This document shows positions 15,417-24,119 of a stretch of DNA of 64,000 nucleotides, piece after piece. How positions within the stretch are numbered: position 1 is the stretch's first letter; the number at the start of each line of letters is the position of its first letter. This DNA comes from Alistipes sp. Lineage in GTDB: Bacteria > Bacteroidota > Bacteroidia > Bacteroidales > Rikenellaceae. The DNA lies in assembly GCA_017436185.1 (NCBI GenBank), contig JAFSDP010000007.1, forward strand, positions 1-64,000. Direction: 5' to 3'. The translations under genes and the position numbers were made by a program. Below the pieces are notes generated by a model that was not told the origin of the DNA, did no database searches, and was given only the letters and a program-made list of their open reading frames with translations.

Positions 15417-17978
15417 ATGAACTACTTACGTAAGATAACGGTGGTTGTGGCAGCCTTGGCTATGATGCTGACAACCGCATCGGCTCAGGAGGCTTCAACG
15501 GCCCAAGAGGCGACCGAGGCGCAGGACTCGACTGCCGTACTGCCCCCCTTTGACGAAGATGCCCCGATGTACCAACACACGGGCGCCAAGCAGAAGCAAT
15601 ACTACATCCGCAAGGTCCACGTGCGTGGTTTGGAACACCTGGATCCCGATTTGGTAAAGGCATCGGCCGGTCTGGTCGATGGCGATTCGATTTTGTTGCC
15701 CAGCAACTTCATCTCGAACGCCATCACCCGCCTGTGGAGCCAGCGTTACTTTGCCGACGTGAAGATTGGTGCCGAGATCGAGGGCGACAGCCTCGACCTG
15801 CAAGTCTTCCTCAAGGAGCGTCCCCGTGTCTTCGACTGGAAGTTCGAGGGCATCTCGAGCAGCAAGAAGAAGGACATCATCGAGAAGTTGCAGCTGCGTC
15901 GCAACAGCGAGTTGTCGGACTACATTCTCGACAAGAACACGAAGCTCATCAAGGAGTATTGGATCGAGAAGGGTTTTCGTAACGTGAAGGTGACGCACCG
16001 CATCGAGCAGGATACCGTGCGTACGCACTATGCCAATGTGGTCTTTGTCATTGACCGCGGCGAGCGTGTGAAGATCAACCGCATCAACTTCAACGGCAAC
16101 ACCAACTTCGACGACAAGCGTCTGCGTCGCACCTTCAAGAAGACCCACCAGAAGTCTATCAACTTCTTCAAGAGCAAGAAGTACCTGGCCGAGAATCTGG
16201 AGGAGGATAAGGAGTTGCTGATCGACTTCTACAACTCGAAGGGTTATCGCAACGCCACCGTGCTGCGTGACTCGATCTACGAGGTGGAGCCGAATCGTCT
16301 GGCCATCGACATCGATCTGTCGGAGGGCAACAAATACTACATCCGTAACGTCTCGTGGGTCGGCAACTCGATCTACCCCACCGAGCGTCTGCAGGAGATG
16401 TTCGCCGTACGTAAGGGCGACACCTACGATAAGAAGTCGATGCACAAGCGTCTGGGTATCGGCAAGGAGGAGAATCCCGAGGATATGTCCATCAAGTCGC
16501 AGTACCAAAACAGCGGCTACCTGATGTCGCAAATCGAGCCTGCCGAAACCATCGTGGGTGCCGACTCGATCGATATTCAGGTCAAGATTTTCGAGGGTAA
16601 GCAGTTTACCATCAACGAGGTGGGCATCACGGGCAACGTGCGTGTGGACGACGAGGTGATTCGTCGTGAGCTCTACACCCGCCCGGGCGAGCTGTACGAC
16701 CGTTCGATGCTGATGCAGACCATCCGTATGCTCGGCTCGATGGGCCACTTTAACCCCGAGGCCATTATGCCCGACATCAAGCCCGTATCGGACGAGCTGG
16801 TCAATGTGAATTGGCCGCTTGAGGAGCAGGCCTCCGACCAGTTCAACATCGCCGGTGGTTGGGGCTCGGGTACGTTCGTAGGTTCGGTGGGTATCACCTT
16901 CAACAACCTCTCGCTCAAAAACGTCTTCAAGAAGGGTGCTTGGCGCCCCTACCCGATGGGTCAGAACCAGCGTCTGTCGATTTCGGCACAGACCAACGGT
17001 ACCTACTACAAGGCCTTCTCGTTCTCCTTCACCGACCCCTGGTTGGGTGGCAAGAAGCCCAACTCGTTCACCTTGTCGGCTCACATTTCGGAGCAGAACA
17101 ACGCCTACTACGTATGGCAGACCTCTACGATGCACTTCCGCACCTATGGTGTGGCACTCGGTCTGGGTAAGCGTCTGACGTGGCCCGACCCCTACTTCAC
17201 CCTCTACGGTGAGGCCAGCTACGAGCGTTACGACCTGAAGAACTGGTCGTCGTTCATTATGACCAACGGTGCCGCCAACCTCTTCTCGCTGAAGCTGGTC
17301 GTAAGCCGCAACTCGGTCGATCAGCCCATCTATCCCCGTCGTGGTTCGGAGATCACCTTCTCGGTGCAGGCTACGCCCCCCTATTCGTCGTGGGACGGCA
17401 AGGACTACAGCGACCCCAAGATGAGCGATAAGGAGCGTTACAAGTGGATTGAGTTCCACAAGTGGCAGTTGAAGGGCCAATGGTTCCAGGCACTGACCTC
17501 GAATCAAAACCTGGTGCTGATGCTGCGTGCCGAGATGGGTTACCTGGGCCACTACAACAAGTACAAGGTCTCGCCCTTCGAGCGTTTCGAGGTGGGTGGC
17601 GACGGTATGTCGGGCTATAATATCTACGGTATCGACATCATCTCGATGCGTGGTTACGAGGATGGCGCCCTCGATCCGGTGGACGACTACTACTCGGTGG
17701 CCTACAACAAATATACGGCCGAGCTGCGTTACCCTGTCATCCTGAAGCCGTCGTCGCAGATCTATGTGCTGGGCTTCCTCGAGGGTGGTAATGCCTTCCG
17801 CTCGTGGAAGGAGTTCTCGCCCTTCAAGATCAAGCGTTCGGCCGGTGTCGGTGTACGCCTCTACCTGCCGGTGGTTGGTATGCTGGGTATCGACTGGGGT
17901 TACGGCTTCGATGCGCCGGCCGGTCAGACCACAAAGAGCGGCAGCCAGTTCCACTTCGTGATGGGCCAGCAGTTCTAA
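15417..17978 (+). CDS. bamA: Outer membrane protein assembly factor BamA
   Basis: 853 residues. Signal peptide at 1-23 (ASAQ), a short acidic Gln/Thr-rich segment, then five POTRA repeats (about 55-480; YYIRKVHVRG, RVFDWKFEGI, VKINRINFNGN, YYIRNVSWVGN, FTINEVGITGN mark successive repeats), then the transmembrane beta-barrel ending in FHFVMGQQF with terminal Phe. BamA inserts and folds outer-membrane proteins, including SusC-type receptors such as the one at 51112-54177. It follows uppS by 26 nt and precedes two Skp-type chaperone genes, an arrangement common in the phylum. Confidence 0.96.
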   Translation: MNYLRKITVVVAALAMMLTTASAQEASTAQEATEAQDSTAVLPPFDEDAPMYQHTGAKQKQYYIRKVHVRGLEHLDPDLVKASAGLVDGDSILLPSNFISNAITRLWSQRYFADVKIGAEIEGDSLDLQVFLKERPRVFDWKFEGISSSKKKDIIEKLQLRRNSELSDYILDKNTKLIKEYWIEKGFRNVKVTHRIEQDTVRTHYANVVFVIDRGERVKINRINFNGNTNFDDKRLRRTFKKTHQKSINFFKSKKYLAENLEEDKELLIDFYNSKGYRNATVLRDSIYEVEPNRLAIDIDLSEGNKYYIRNVSWVGNSIYPTERLQEMFAVRKGDTYDKKSMHKRLGIGKEENPEDMSIKSQYQNSGYLMSQIEPAETIVGADSIDIQVKIFEGKQFTINEVGITGNVRVDDEVIRRELYTRPGELYDRSMLMQTIRMLGSMGHFNPEAIMPDIKPVSDELVNVNWPLEEQASDQFNIAGGWGSGTFVGSVGITFNNLSLKNVFKKGAWRPYPMGQNQRLSISAQTNGTYYKAFSFSFTDPWLGGKKPNSFTLSAHISEQNNAYYVWQTSTMHFRTYGVALGLGKRLTWPDPYFTLYGEASYERYDLKNWSSFIMTNGAANLFSLKLVVSRNSVDQPIYPRRGSEITFSVQATPPYSSWDGKDYSDPKMSDKERYKWIEFHKWQLKGQWFQALTSNQNLVLMLRAEMGYLGHYNKYKVSPFERFEVGGDGMSGYNIYGIDIISMRGYEDGALDPVDDYYSVAYNKYTAELRYPVILKPSSQIYVLGFLEGGNAFRSWKEFSPFKIKRSAGVGVRLYLPVVGMLGIDWGYGFDAPAGQTTKSGSQFHFVMGQQF

Positions 17979-18118
17979 AAACGACCAAAAAACGGCCCCG
18001 AGCAGCGAGTTAAACAACAGCCATACAATAAACCGCCTCACGCATACGTTATTTATATAGGTATGCTTCTTGCAACCAACAAAGAGAGGTGTATGAACCA
18101 TTAAAACCGAAAAAAAGG

Positions 18119-18622
18119 ATGAAAAAGTTGATTTTCGCCGCCCTGTTTGCCCTTGTGGCTACCGCGGCATCGGCCCAGAACTACATCGTGGTCAATAGCG
18201 AGAAGGTCTTCAAGTCGATTACGGCCTATAACAACGCAATCAGCGAGCTGGATAAATTGGCCGAAAGCTACCAGTCGCAGGTGGACCAGAAATTTGAGGA
18301 GGTAGAGGATCTCTACAACGCCTACCAACAGCAGAAGGCCCAGCTTTCGACCTCGACCCGCCAGAGCTTCGAGAATGCCATCCTGGCCCGCGAGAAGGAG
18401 GCTACCGACCTGCAGGAGAGTCTGTTTGGTGACGAGGGTACGTTGATGAAGAAGCGCATCGAGCTCATCAAGCCCATCCAGGAGCGTGTCTTTGCCGCCA
18501 TCGAGGCCTACGCCAAGGAGATTGGTGCCGAGGTGGTGCTCGACTCGTCGAACAACCCCACCCTGTTGTACAACGCCGCCTCGGTCGAGCGTACGCAACA
18601 GATTATCAACCGTTTGAAATAA
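18119..18622 (+). CDS. OmpH/Skp family periplasmic chaperone (first)
   Basis: 167 residues from the ATG at 18119, which heads a clear signal peptide (MKKLIFAALFALVATAASAQ); the frame is open 10 codons further upstream but without a signal-like start. The mature part is a small beta strand (YIVVNSEKVFKS), two long charged helices forming the tentacle-like coiled coil, and a return strand (AEVVLDSSNNPTLLYN). Skp holds unfolded outer-membrane proteins in the periplasm before BamA. It lies 140 nt downstream of bamA and 45 nt upstream of a paralogue. Confidence 0.88.
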   Translation: MKKLIFAALFALVATAASAQNYIVVNSEKVFKSITAYNNAISELDKLAESYQSQVDQKFEEVEDLYNAYQQQKAQLSTSTRQSFENAILAREKEATDLQESLFGDEGTLMKKRIELIKPIQERVFAAIEAYAKEIGAEVVLDSSNNPTLLYNAASVERTQQIINRLK

Positions 18623-18667
18623 GAAGAAACAAACAATAAACAACAAAAATTAACTTAACTTTCAATT

Positions 18668-19186
18668 ATGAAAAACGTACTGAAATTGACCCTCGCGCTG
18701 GCGATGATGCTTGGCGTATCGTCGCTCTACGCCCAGAAACTGGGTCGCATTGACACGAATGATATCATCGTTTCGATGCCCGAAATGAAGGAGTTGCAGA
18801 CCAATATGGAGGCCTTCGCCAAGGATTTGAACGACAATCTGGAGACCATCCAGGTGGAGTTCAACACCAAGTTCCAGGACTACCAGAAGAATATGAACAC
18901 CCTCTCGGATGCTGTTCGCCAGATCAAGGAGAAGGAGCTGCAGGACCTGCGTCAGCGTATCATCGAGTACCAGCAGATGGCCCAGCAGGAGATTCAGAAG
19001 AAGGAGCAGGAGCTGAGCGCCCCCATTATGGAGAAGGCCAAGGCCGCTATCGATGCTGTGAGCAAGGCCGGTGGTTACCTGGCTGTCTTCGAGACCGGTT
19101 CGATGATCTACTTCGACGAGGTTAATCTGACCGACATCACCCCGCTCGTAAAGAAGGAGCTGGGCATCACGGCCGCCGCCAACTAA
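18668..19186 (+). CDS. OmpH/Skp family periplasmic chaperone (second)
   Basis: 172 residues, signal peptide 1-19 (LYAQ), then the same plan as its upstream paralogue: strand GRIDTNDIIVSMPEMK, long charged coiled coil about 45-120, and return strand YLAVFETGSMIYFDEVNLTDITP. A tandem pair of Skp homologues behind bamA is usual in Bacteroidetes. A terminator 28 nt after the stop ends the uppS-bamA-ompH-ompH unit. murI, which often comes next in this phylum, is not here. Confidence 0.9.
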   Translation: MKNVLKLTLALAMMLGVSSLYAQKLGRIDTNDIIVSMPEMKELQTNMEAFAKDLNDNLETIQVEFNTKFQDYQKNMNTLSDAVRQIKEKELQDLRQRIIEYQQMAQQEIQKKEQELSAPIMEKAKAAIDAVSKAGGYLAVFETGSMIYFDEVNLTDITPLVKKELGITAAAN

Positions 19187-19214
19187 ACAGAAGCGGAACG
19201 ACCAAACAGACAAA

Positions 19215-19244
19215 TGGCCTCCCACTGCGGGAGGTCATTTTTTT
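19215..19244 (+). terminator. Terminator of the bamA-ompH unit
   Basis: GGCCTCCC pairs with GGGAGGTC across ACTGC, followed by ATTTTTTT. Confidence 0.85.
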
Positions 19245-19262
19245 GTTCTAAAATACCTGTTT

Positions 19263-19611
19263 ATGAAAGCATTACAAATTGGAGACCTGGTGGCCCGAGT
19301 ACCCATCGTACAAGGGGGTATGGGCGTAGGTATCTCGATGTCGGGACTGGCCTCGGCCGTGGCCAACGAAGGGGGCATCGGCGTCATCTCGGCAGCGGGA
19401 TTGGGCTTGGTCTATAAAGAGTATTCGAAGGATTTTGACAAGGCGACGCTGTGGGGTCTCAAGGAGGTGATTCGCAAGGCTCGAGAGGCGGCTCATCGGG
19501 GAATCATCGGCGTGAACATTATGGTGGCGATGCGACCGAATCACCTCGGTACGGGAGCTTATCGAGACCCTCAAAGCGGAGTACCGCAAGGCTGCAGGGA
19601 CAACCAAATAG
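19263..19611 (+). pseudogene. Nitronate monooxygenase remnant with internal deletion
   Basis: The first 90 or so codons (MKALQIGDLVARVPIVQGGMGVGISMSG... GGIGVISAAGLG... RGIIGVNIMVAM) match the N-terminus of nitronate monooxygenase/2-nitropropane dioxygenase TIM-barrel flavoproteins, normally about 350 residues. At roughly 19530-19540 the homology jumps; in another frame the DNA then encodes ITSVRELIETLKAEYRKAAG followed by TAG at 19609, which looks like the family C-terminus. So some 230 central codons, including most of the FMN site, are deleted and the ends are out of frame. The N-terminal frame reads on for 70 meaningless codons to 19760, through the terminator. Confidence 0.8.
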
Positions 19612-19635
19612 GCAAAACGAGGCCTCGTAAAGGAA

Positions 19636-19679
19636 CGGAGGAGCGGACTGAAAAATGGCAGTTCGACCTCCGCTTTTTC
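19636..19679 (+). terminator. Terminator behind the NMO remnant
   Basis: CGGAGG.CG.ACTG pairs imperfectly with CAGT.CG.CCTCCG, then TTTTT. It is probably the original terminator of the now deleted gene. Confidence 0.65.
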
Positions 19680-19741
19680 TTTACAAGAAAAAAAGCAAAA
19701 AATTCAGTCGAAAATTTGGTGTTTCGTGTTTCGTTTTTTAC

Positions 19742-19749
19742 TACCTTTG
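19742..19749 (+). promoter_or_regulatory. -7 element of the mreB operon
   Basis: TACCTTTG. A TTTG at 19715-19718 is 23 nt upstream, slightly longer than the usual spacing. The predicted leader is about 80 nt. Confidence 0.65.
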
Positions 19750-19758
19750 TAAGGTCGT

Positions 19759-19789
19759 AAAAGGTCCCACCGTCAAGGAGGGGTCTTTT
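19759..19789 (+). other. Stem-loop at the 5' end of the mreB mRNA
   Basis: AAAAG, CCC and CC pair with GG, GGG and CTTTT around the loop GTCAA, with symmetric mismatches. It begins within a few nucleotides of the start expected from the -7 element. It could stabilise the transcript or act as a weak attenuator. Confidence 0.45.
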
Positions 19790-19835
19790 ATTGGATAACA
19801 ATCTGATTGACAAATAATTAAACAAGAGATACAAA

Positions 19836-20858
19836 ATGGGACTTTTTTCACTGACTCAAGAGTTGGCCATTGACCTCGGTACGGCCAACACGCTGATTAT
19901 TCACAACGGTCAGGTGGTAGTCGATGAGCCGTCGATTGTGGCTGTCGATACCCACACGGGCAACCTCAAGGCCGTAGGCGAGCGTGCACAGAAGATGCAC
20001 GAGAAGACCAACCCGGGCATCAAGACCATCCGCCCGCTGAAGGATGGCGTTATCGCCGACTTCCAGGCCACCGAGATGATGTTGCGCGAGCTCATCAAGA
20101 AGGTTAAGACCTCGGGCTCGCTCTTCGCTCCGTCGCTGCGTATGGTCATCTGCATCCCCTCGGGCTCGACCAATGTCGAGATTCGTGCCGTGCGTGACTC
20201 GGCCGAGCACGCCGGTGGTCGTGAGGTCTTTATGATTTACGAGCCGATGGCCGCCGCCCTGGGCGCAGGTCTGGATGTGGAGGCTCCCGAAGGCAGTATG
20301 ATTATCGACATCGGCGGTGGTACGTCCGAGATCGCCTGCATTTCGCTGGGCGGCATCGTCTGCTCGGAGTCGATCAACGTGGCCGGTGATGTCTTCACGG
20401 CCGATATTCAGGACTACGTCAAGCAGCAGCACAACATCCGCATCGGTGAACGTACGGCCGAGGCCATCAAGAAGGCCATCGGTGCCGCCCTGCCCGACCT
20501 GGATGAGGAGCCCGAGGATTTCGTCGTTACGGCTCCCAACCTGATGACCGCCCTGCCGCAAACCGTGACCCTGTCGTACAGCGAGATTGCCTACGCCCTC
20601 GAGAAGTCGCTCGTCAAGCTGGATGAGGCGCTGATGAAGGTGCTGGAGCATATGCCCCCCGAGCTCTACTCGGATATCGTAAACAGCGGTATCTACCTGG
20701 CCGGCGGTGGCGCCTTGATTAAGGGTCTGGATCGTCGTCTGCACGAGAAGACCGGCATCAAGGTCGTAATCGCCGAGGATCCCCTGCGTGCCATCGTGCG
20801 AGGTACGGGCATCGCCCTGAAGAATATGGATCGCTTCTCGTTCCTCATCAAGGGCTAA
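19836..20858 (+). CDS. mreB: Rod shape-determining protein MreB
   Basis: 340 residues, standard length. Actin-fold signatures: phosphate 1 AIDLGTANTLI at about 9-19, phosphate 2 IDIGGGTSEIACIS, and adenosine loop YLAGGGALIKGLD. MreB filaments under the inner membrane position the elongation machinery. It leads the operon mreB-mreC-mreD-mrdA-rodA, all on the plus strand with short gaps or overlaps. Confidence 0.97.
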   Translation: MGLFSLTQELAIDLGTANTLIIHNGQVVVDEPSIVAVDTHTGNLKAVGERAQKMHEKTNPGIKTIRPLKDGVIADFQATEMMLRELIKKVKTSGSLFAPSLRMVICIPSGSTNVEIRAVRDSAEHAGGREVFMIYEPMAAALGAGLDVEAPEGSMIIDIGGGTSEIACISLGGIVCSESINVAGDVFTADIQDYVKQQHNIRIGERTAEAIKKAIGAALPDLDEEPEDFVVTAPNLMTALPQTVTLSYSEIAYALEKSLVKLDEALMKVLEHMPPELYSDIVNSGIYLAGGGALIKGLDRRLHEKTGIKVVIAEDPLRAIVRGTGIALKNMDRFSFLIKG

Positions 20859-20912
20859 CCACTTCATCGACGAATTGCGGGCAACGGCTCGCAATTCGTT
20901 GCATAAAAAGCT

Positions 20913-21758
20913 ATGCGAAAACTCATCGAATTCATCCGCAGCATCTACGTTGTCGCCCTCTTCGTGGTTTTGGAGTTGGCGGCCGTGAACTACTATGCCG
21001 GTGCTACGGCCTACACCGAAGCACGTCTGCTGGCCCAATCGGCTCGGCTGACGGGCGGAATGCACTCGGCCATCACCGATGCGGGCAACTTCCTGCGTCT
21101 GGGGCGTGAGAATCGTGCCCTGACGGAGCGTGTGGCCCAACTCGAGGAGCAGGTAGCCACGCTGCGCAGCCAGCTATCCGAGTCGTCACTCGGGGTGAGT
21201 GAGGCGACATTCGAGGGGGTTAAGTACCGAATGGTGGAGGCCGCCGTGGTGAGCATCACCACCCACCGAGCCAACAACTACATCATCGTCAATCGAGGCT
21301 CGAACGACGGCGTGCGTGCCGGTATGGGCATCACGACGGGCGACGGGGCCATCGTGGGCTATGTAGTGGAGTGCAGCCCCCGCCACGCCGTGGGTGTGAC
21401 CCTTTTGAGCGAGGTCTTCCGAGGCAGTGGTGCGCCGGTGGGCGGATCGAACTACCAGGGCTCGATTACCTGGGACGGCAAGAATCCCCACTTTGTCAAT
21501 CTGGAGAAGCTCTCGAAGTATGCCGAGCCGCAAATCGGCCAGGAGGTCTTGACGACCGGTCTGGAGAGCTACTTCCCCGCCGGACTGAAGATTGGCACCA
21601 TCGAGTCGCTGACACCCGATGCGCTGGGCATCTCCTACACGGCCCGCCTGCGTCTGAGTGCCGAGCTCTCGAAATGCGACAACCTGATTTTGATGGATAA
21701 CCTTTCGAGCGACGAACTGCGCCAACTGGAGGAGCAGGCCGCTCAAAAAACCAATTAG
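20913..21758 (+). CDS. mreC: Rod shape-determining protein MreC
   Basis: 281 residues: one N-terminal membrane helix (about 8-30), a periplasmic coiled coil (about 60-90, ALTERVAQLEEQVATLRSQL), then the two beta barrels of MreC (NNYIIVNRGSNDGVRAGMGI, VTLLSEVFRG, QEVLTTGLESYFPAGLKIGTI). MreC links MreB to the periplasmic PBP2/RodA complex. It starts 54 nt after mreB; its TAG stop ends 2 nt before the mreD ATG. Confidence 0.93.
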   Translation: MRKLIEFIRSIYVVALFVVLELAAVNYYAGATAYTEARLLAQSARLTGGMHSAITDAGNFLRLGRENRALTERVAQLEEQVATLRSQLSESSLGVSEATFEGVKYRMVEAAVVSITTHRANNYIIVNRGSNDGVRAGMGITTGDGAIVGYVVECSPRHAVGVTLLSEVFRGSGAPVGGSNYQGSITWDGKNPHFVNLEKLSKYAEPQIGQEVLTTGLESYFPAGLKIGTIESLTPDALGISYTARLRLSAELSKCDNLILMDNLSSDELRQLEEQAAQKTN

Positions 21759-21760
21759 TG

Positions 21761-22303
21761 ATGCACCGCACACTTCCCTACATCGTGCTCTTCGTTCTGC
21801 TCTGTCTGGTGCAGATTTTTCTGTTGAACCACCTGGTAGCCTGGTCGGTCTTCTCGCCCCTGCTGTATGTGGCCTTCATCATTCTGTTGCCGCTCGACAC
21901 GAAACCCATCGTGCTGCTGCTAACGGCCCTCTTGACGGGCGTAGTGATGGACTACACGATGGGCATTGCCGGTCTGAACACCGTAGCCACGTTGCCCATC
22001 GCCTTCTTCCGCCCCCACATCATCCGACTGTTGTCGTCGCGCGAGGATAGCCGTGACGAGGGCATCCCCTCGCCCGAACGAATGGGCAAGAACCTCTATT
22101 GGAGTTACGTAAGTGCGATGGTCATCCTTCACCACACCCTCTTCTTCCTGCTGGAGGCCCTCACCTGGGGCCACCTCTTGGAGTTGGTGCTGCGCCTTGT
22201 TTTAAGCTCGACCGCCACCATCATTCTGGTGCGTCTGGTGGGCAAACTCTTCACCGCTAAATACACTACCCGCAACAATGATAAACCGCTCGGAAGGCTT
22301 TAA
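21761..22303 (+). CDS. mreD: Rod shape-determining protein MreD
   Basis: 180 residues from the ATG at 21761 (a GTG overlapping the mreC stop is a poorer choice). Four to six membrane helices with short loops (YIVLFVLLCLVQIFLLNHL, LLYVAFIILLPL, IVLLLTALLTGVVMDYTMG). The sequence is poorly conserved in general, so the call depends partly on position between mreC and mrdA. Its last 26 nt overlap the start of mrdA. Confidence 0.87.
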   Translation: MHRTLPYIVLFVLLCLVQIFLLNHLVAWSVFSPLLYVAFIILLPLDTKPIVLLLTALLTGVVMDYTMGIAGLNTVATLPIAFFRPHIIRLLSSREDSRDEGIPSPERMGKNLYWSYVSAMVILHHTLFFLLEALTWGHLLELVLRLVLSSTATIILVRLVGKLFTAKYTTRNNDKPLGRL

Positions 22304-24116
22304 GCGAATGCGTGTGCTGCAAATTGTCGTAGCCATCGTCTTTGCAGCCCTCATCGGCCGTGTGGCCTACATACAGATATTTAACGAGGGCTACTCGATT
22401 CGTGCCGAGGCCAATGTGATGCGTAAAGATATCCAATTCCCGCCTCGTGGCGAGGTCTTTGACCGTCGTGGCGAATACCTGGCCCAGAGCCGTGAGTGTT
22501 ACGATTTGATGGTGGTCTATCGCGAGATGGACCCCAAGGGCTTCGACACGTTGCAGCTCAAGACCCTGCTGGGATTGACCGACCGTAAGCTGAATCGTGT
22601 GCTGACCGATGCCCGAGCCTACCGTCGTCAGCCCTTCCTGGTGGCCGAATATGTCACGCAGGAGGAGAAGCTGCGCCTCGACGCCCTCGGTTTCAAGGGT
22701 TTCTATACCGTGAGCCGCACCACCCGCCACTACCCCTTGCACGTGGGTGGCAACCTGTTGGGCCAACTCAACAAGCCCACCAAGCGTTTTCTGGAGCACA
22801 ATCCCGAGTACATCAAAGAGGACTATGTGGGTGTGAGCGGTATGGAGAAGGCCTACGAGGAGGAGCTGCGAGGCACGAAGGGTGTGAAGGTCTTGGAGCG
22901 CAACACCCGAGGTGCCATCAAGGGTTCGTATCGTGAGGGTCTGTACGACTCGCTTCCGGTGGCGGGTCTGCGCATCACGAGCACCATCGATGCCCGTCTG
23001 CAACGCCTCGGCGAGGAGCTGATGGAGGGCAAGGTGGGTGCTGCGGTGGCCATCGAGCCTGCGACGGGCGAGATTCTGATGATGGTCTCCTCGCCCACAT
23101 TCGACCCCGAGACAATGGTGGGTCGCGACCGCAACAACAGCTATGCCGAGTTGATTCACGACCCCCGCAACCCGCTCTTCAACCGTTCGGTGCAGGGGCG
23201 TTATCCTCCCGGCTCGACCTTTAAGTTGGTGCAGGCCCTCATCGGTCTGCAGGAGGGGGTACTCGATCCGTCGGATCTACACCCCTGTCACGGAGGTTAC
23301 AAAATTGGTCGGGGTGTGGCTTGTCACGCCCACGCCTCGCCGGCCGACCTGCGCTTTGCCATTGCCACGTCGTGCAACGCCTACTTCTGCTACGTCTTCC
23401 GTGACATTATCGACAACCCGAAATACGGCAGCGTGAAGGAGGGCTACGAGGTGTGGCGTCAGTATGTCGAGAGCTTCGGCTTCGGTCGTCGCCTCAACTC
23501 CGACTTCCTGGACGAGAACAACGGCTATGTCCCCGACCGAGCCTTCTACGACAAACGTTACCGCAACTCGTGGAACTCGCTTACGGTCCTCTCGCTCTCG
23601 ATTGGTCAGGGTGAGCTGGGTTGCACGCCGTTGCAGATGGCCAACCTGGCCGCCATCGTGGCCAATAGAGGCTATTACTACATTCCCCACATCGTCAAGG
23701 CGGTCGAGGGGCGTGACTCGCTCGACGAGCGTTTCTACAAACGCCACTACACGAAGGTCGATGCCCGCCACTTCGAGCCCATTGTCGAGGGTATGTGGCA
23801 GGGTGTGAATGTGGCAGGTACCTCGACCCAGGCCCGTCTGGAGGGGTACGACGTCTGCGGCAAGACGGGTACGGCCCAGAACCCCCGCGGCAAGGACCAC
23901 TCGACCTTCCTCTCGTTTGCCCCGAAGGATAACCCCAAAATCGCTATCTCGGTCTATGTCGAGAATGGTGGTTTCGGTGCAACGGCAGCCCTGCCGATTG
24001 CCAGCCTCTTGGAAGAGCTTTATCTTACGGACACAATTCGTCGTCCCGAGCTGGTGAAGCGCATCAAGGATATGAAGATTTCCTACCCGGTCTATGACCG
24101 CAAAAAGAAGCACTAA
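22278..24116 (+). CDS. mrdA: Penicillin-binding protein 2
   Basis: 612 residues. One membrane helix near residues 14-34, the PBP dimerisation (pedestal) domain, then the transpeptidase with all three motifs: Ser313-Thr-Phe-Lys316 in PPGSTFKL, SCN in ATSCNAYF, and KTG in VCGKTGTAQNP. This is the elongation-specific DD-transpeptidase that crosslinks lateral wall peptidoglycan and the target of mecillinam-type beta-lactams. It overlaps mreD by 26 nt and is followed 3 nt later by rodA, its glycosyltransferase partner. Confidence 0.95.
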   Translation: MINRSEGFKRMRVLQIVVAIVFAALIGRVAYIQIFNEGYSIRAEANVMRKDIQFPPRGEVFDRRGEYLAQSRECYDLMVVYREMDPKGFDTLQLKTLLGLTDRKLNRVLTDARAYRRQPFLVAEYVTQEEKLRLDALGFKGFYTVSRTTRHYPLHVGGNLLGQLNKPTKRFLEHNPEYIKEDYVGVSGMEKAYEEELRGTKGVKVLERNTRGAIKGSYREGLYDSLPVAGLRITSTIDARLQRLGEELMEGKVGAAVAIEPATGEILMMVSSPTFDPETMVGRDRNNSYAELIHDPRNPLFNRSVQGRYPPGSTFKLVQALIGLQEGVLDPSDLHPCHGGYKIGRGVACHAHASPADLRFAIATSCNAYFCYVFRDIIDNPKYGSVKEGYEVWRQYVESFGFGRRLNSDFLDENNGYVPDRAFYDKRYRNSWNSLTVLSLSIGQGELGCTPLQMANLAAIVANRGYYYIPHIVKAVEGRDSLDERFYKRHYTKVDARHFEPIVEGMWQGVNVAGTSTQARLEGYDVCGKTGTAQNPRGKDHSTFLSFAPKDNPKIAISVYVENGGFGATAALPIASLLEELYLTDTIRRPELVKRIKDMKISYPVYDRKKKH

Positions 24117-24119
24117 CCT

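Noticed and set aside
19612..19760. The long continuation of the nitronate monooxygenase frame to 19760
   Set aside because: After the deletion junction the frame encodes non-homologous residues and runs through a terminator and into the mreB promoter, so it is read-through of a broken gene.
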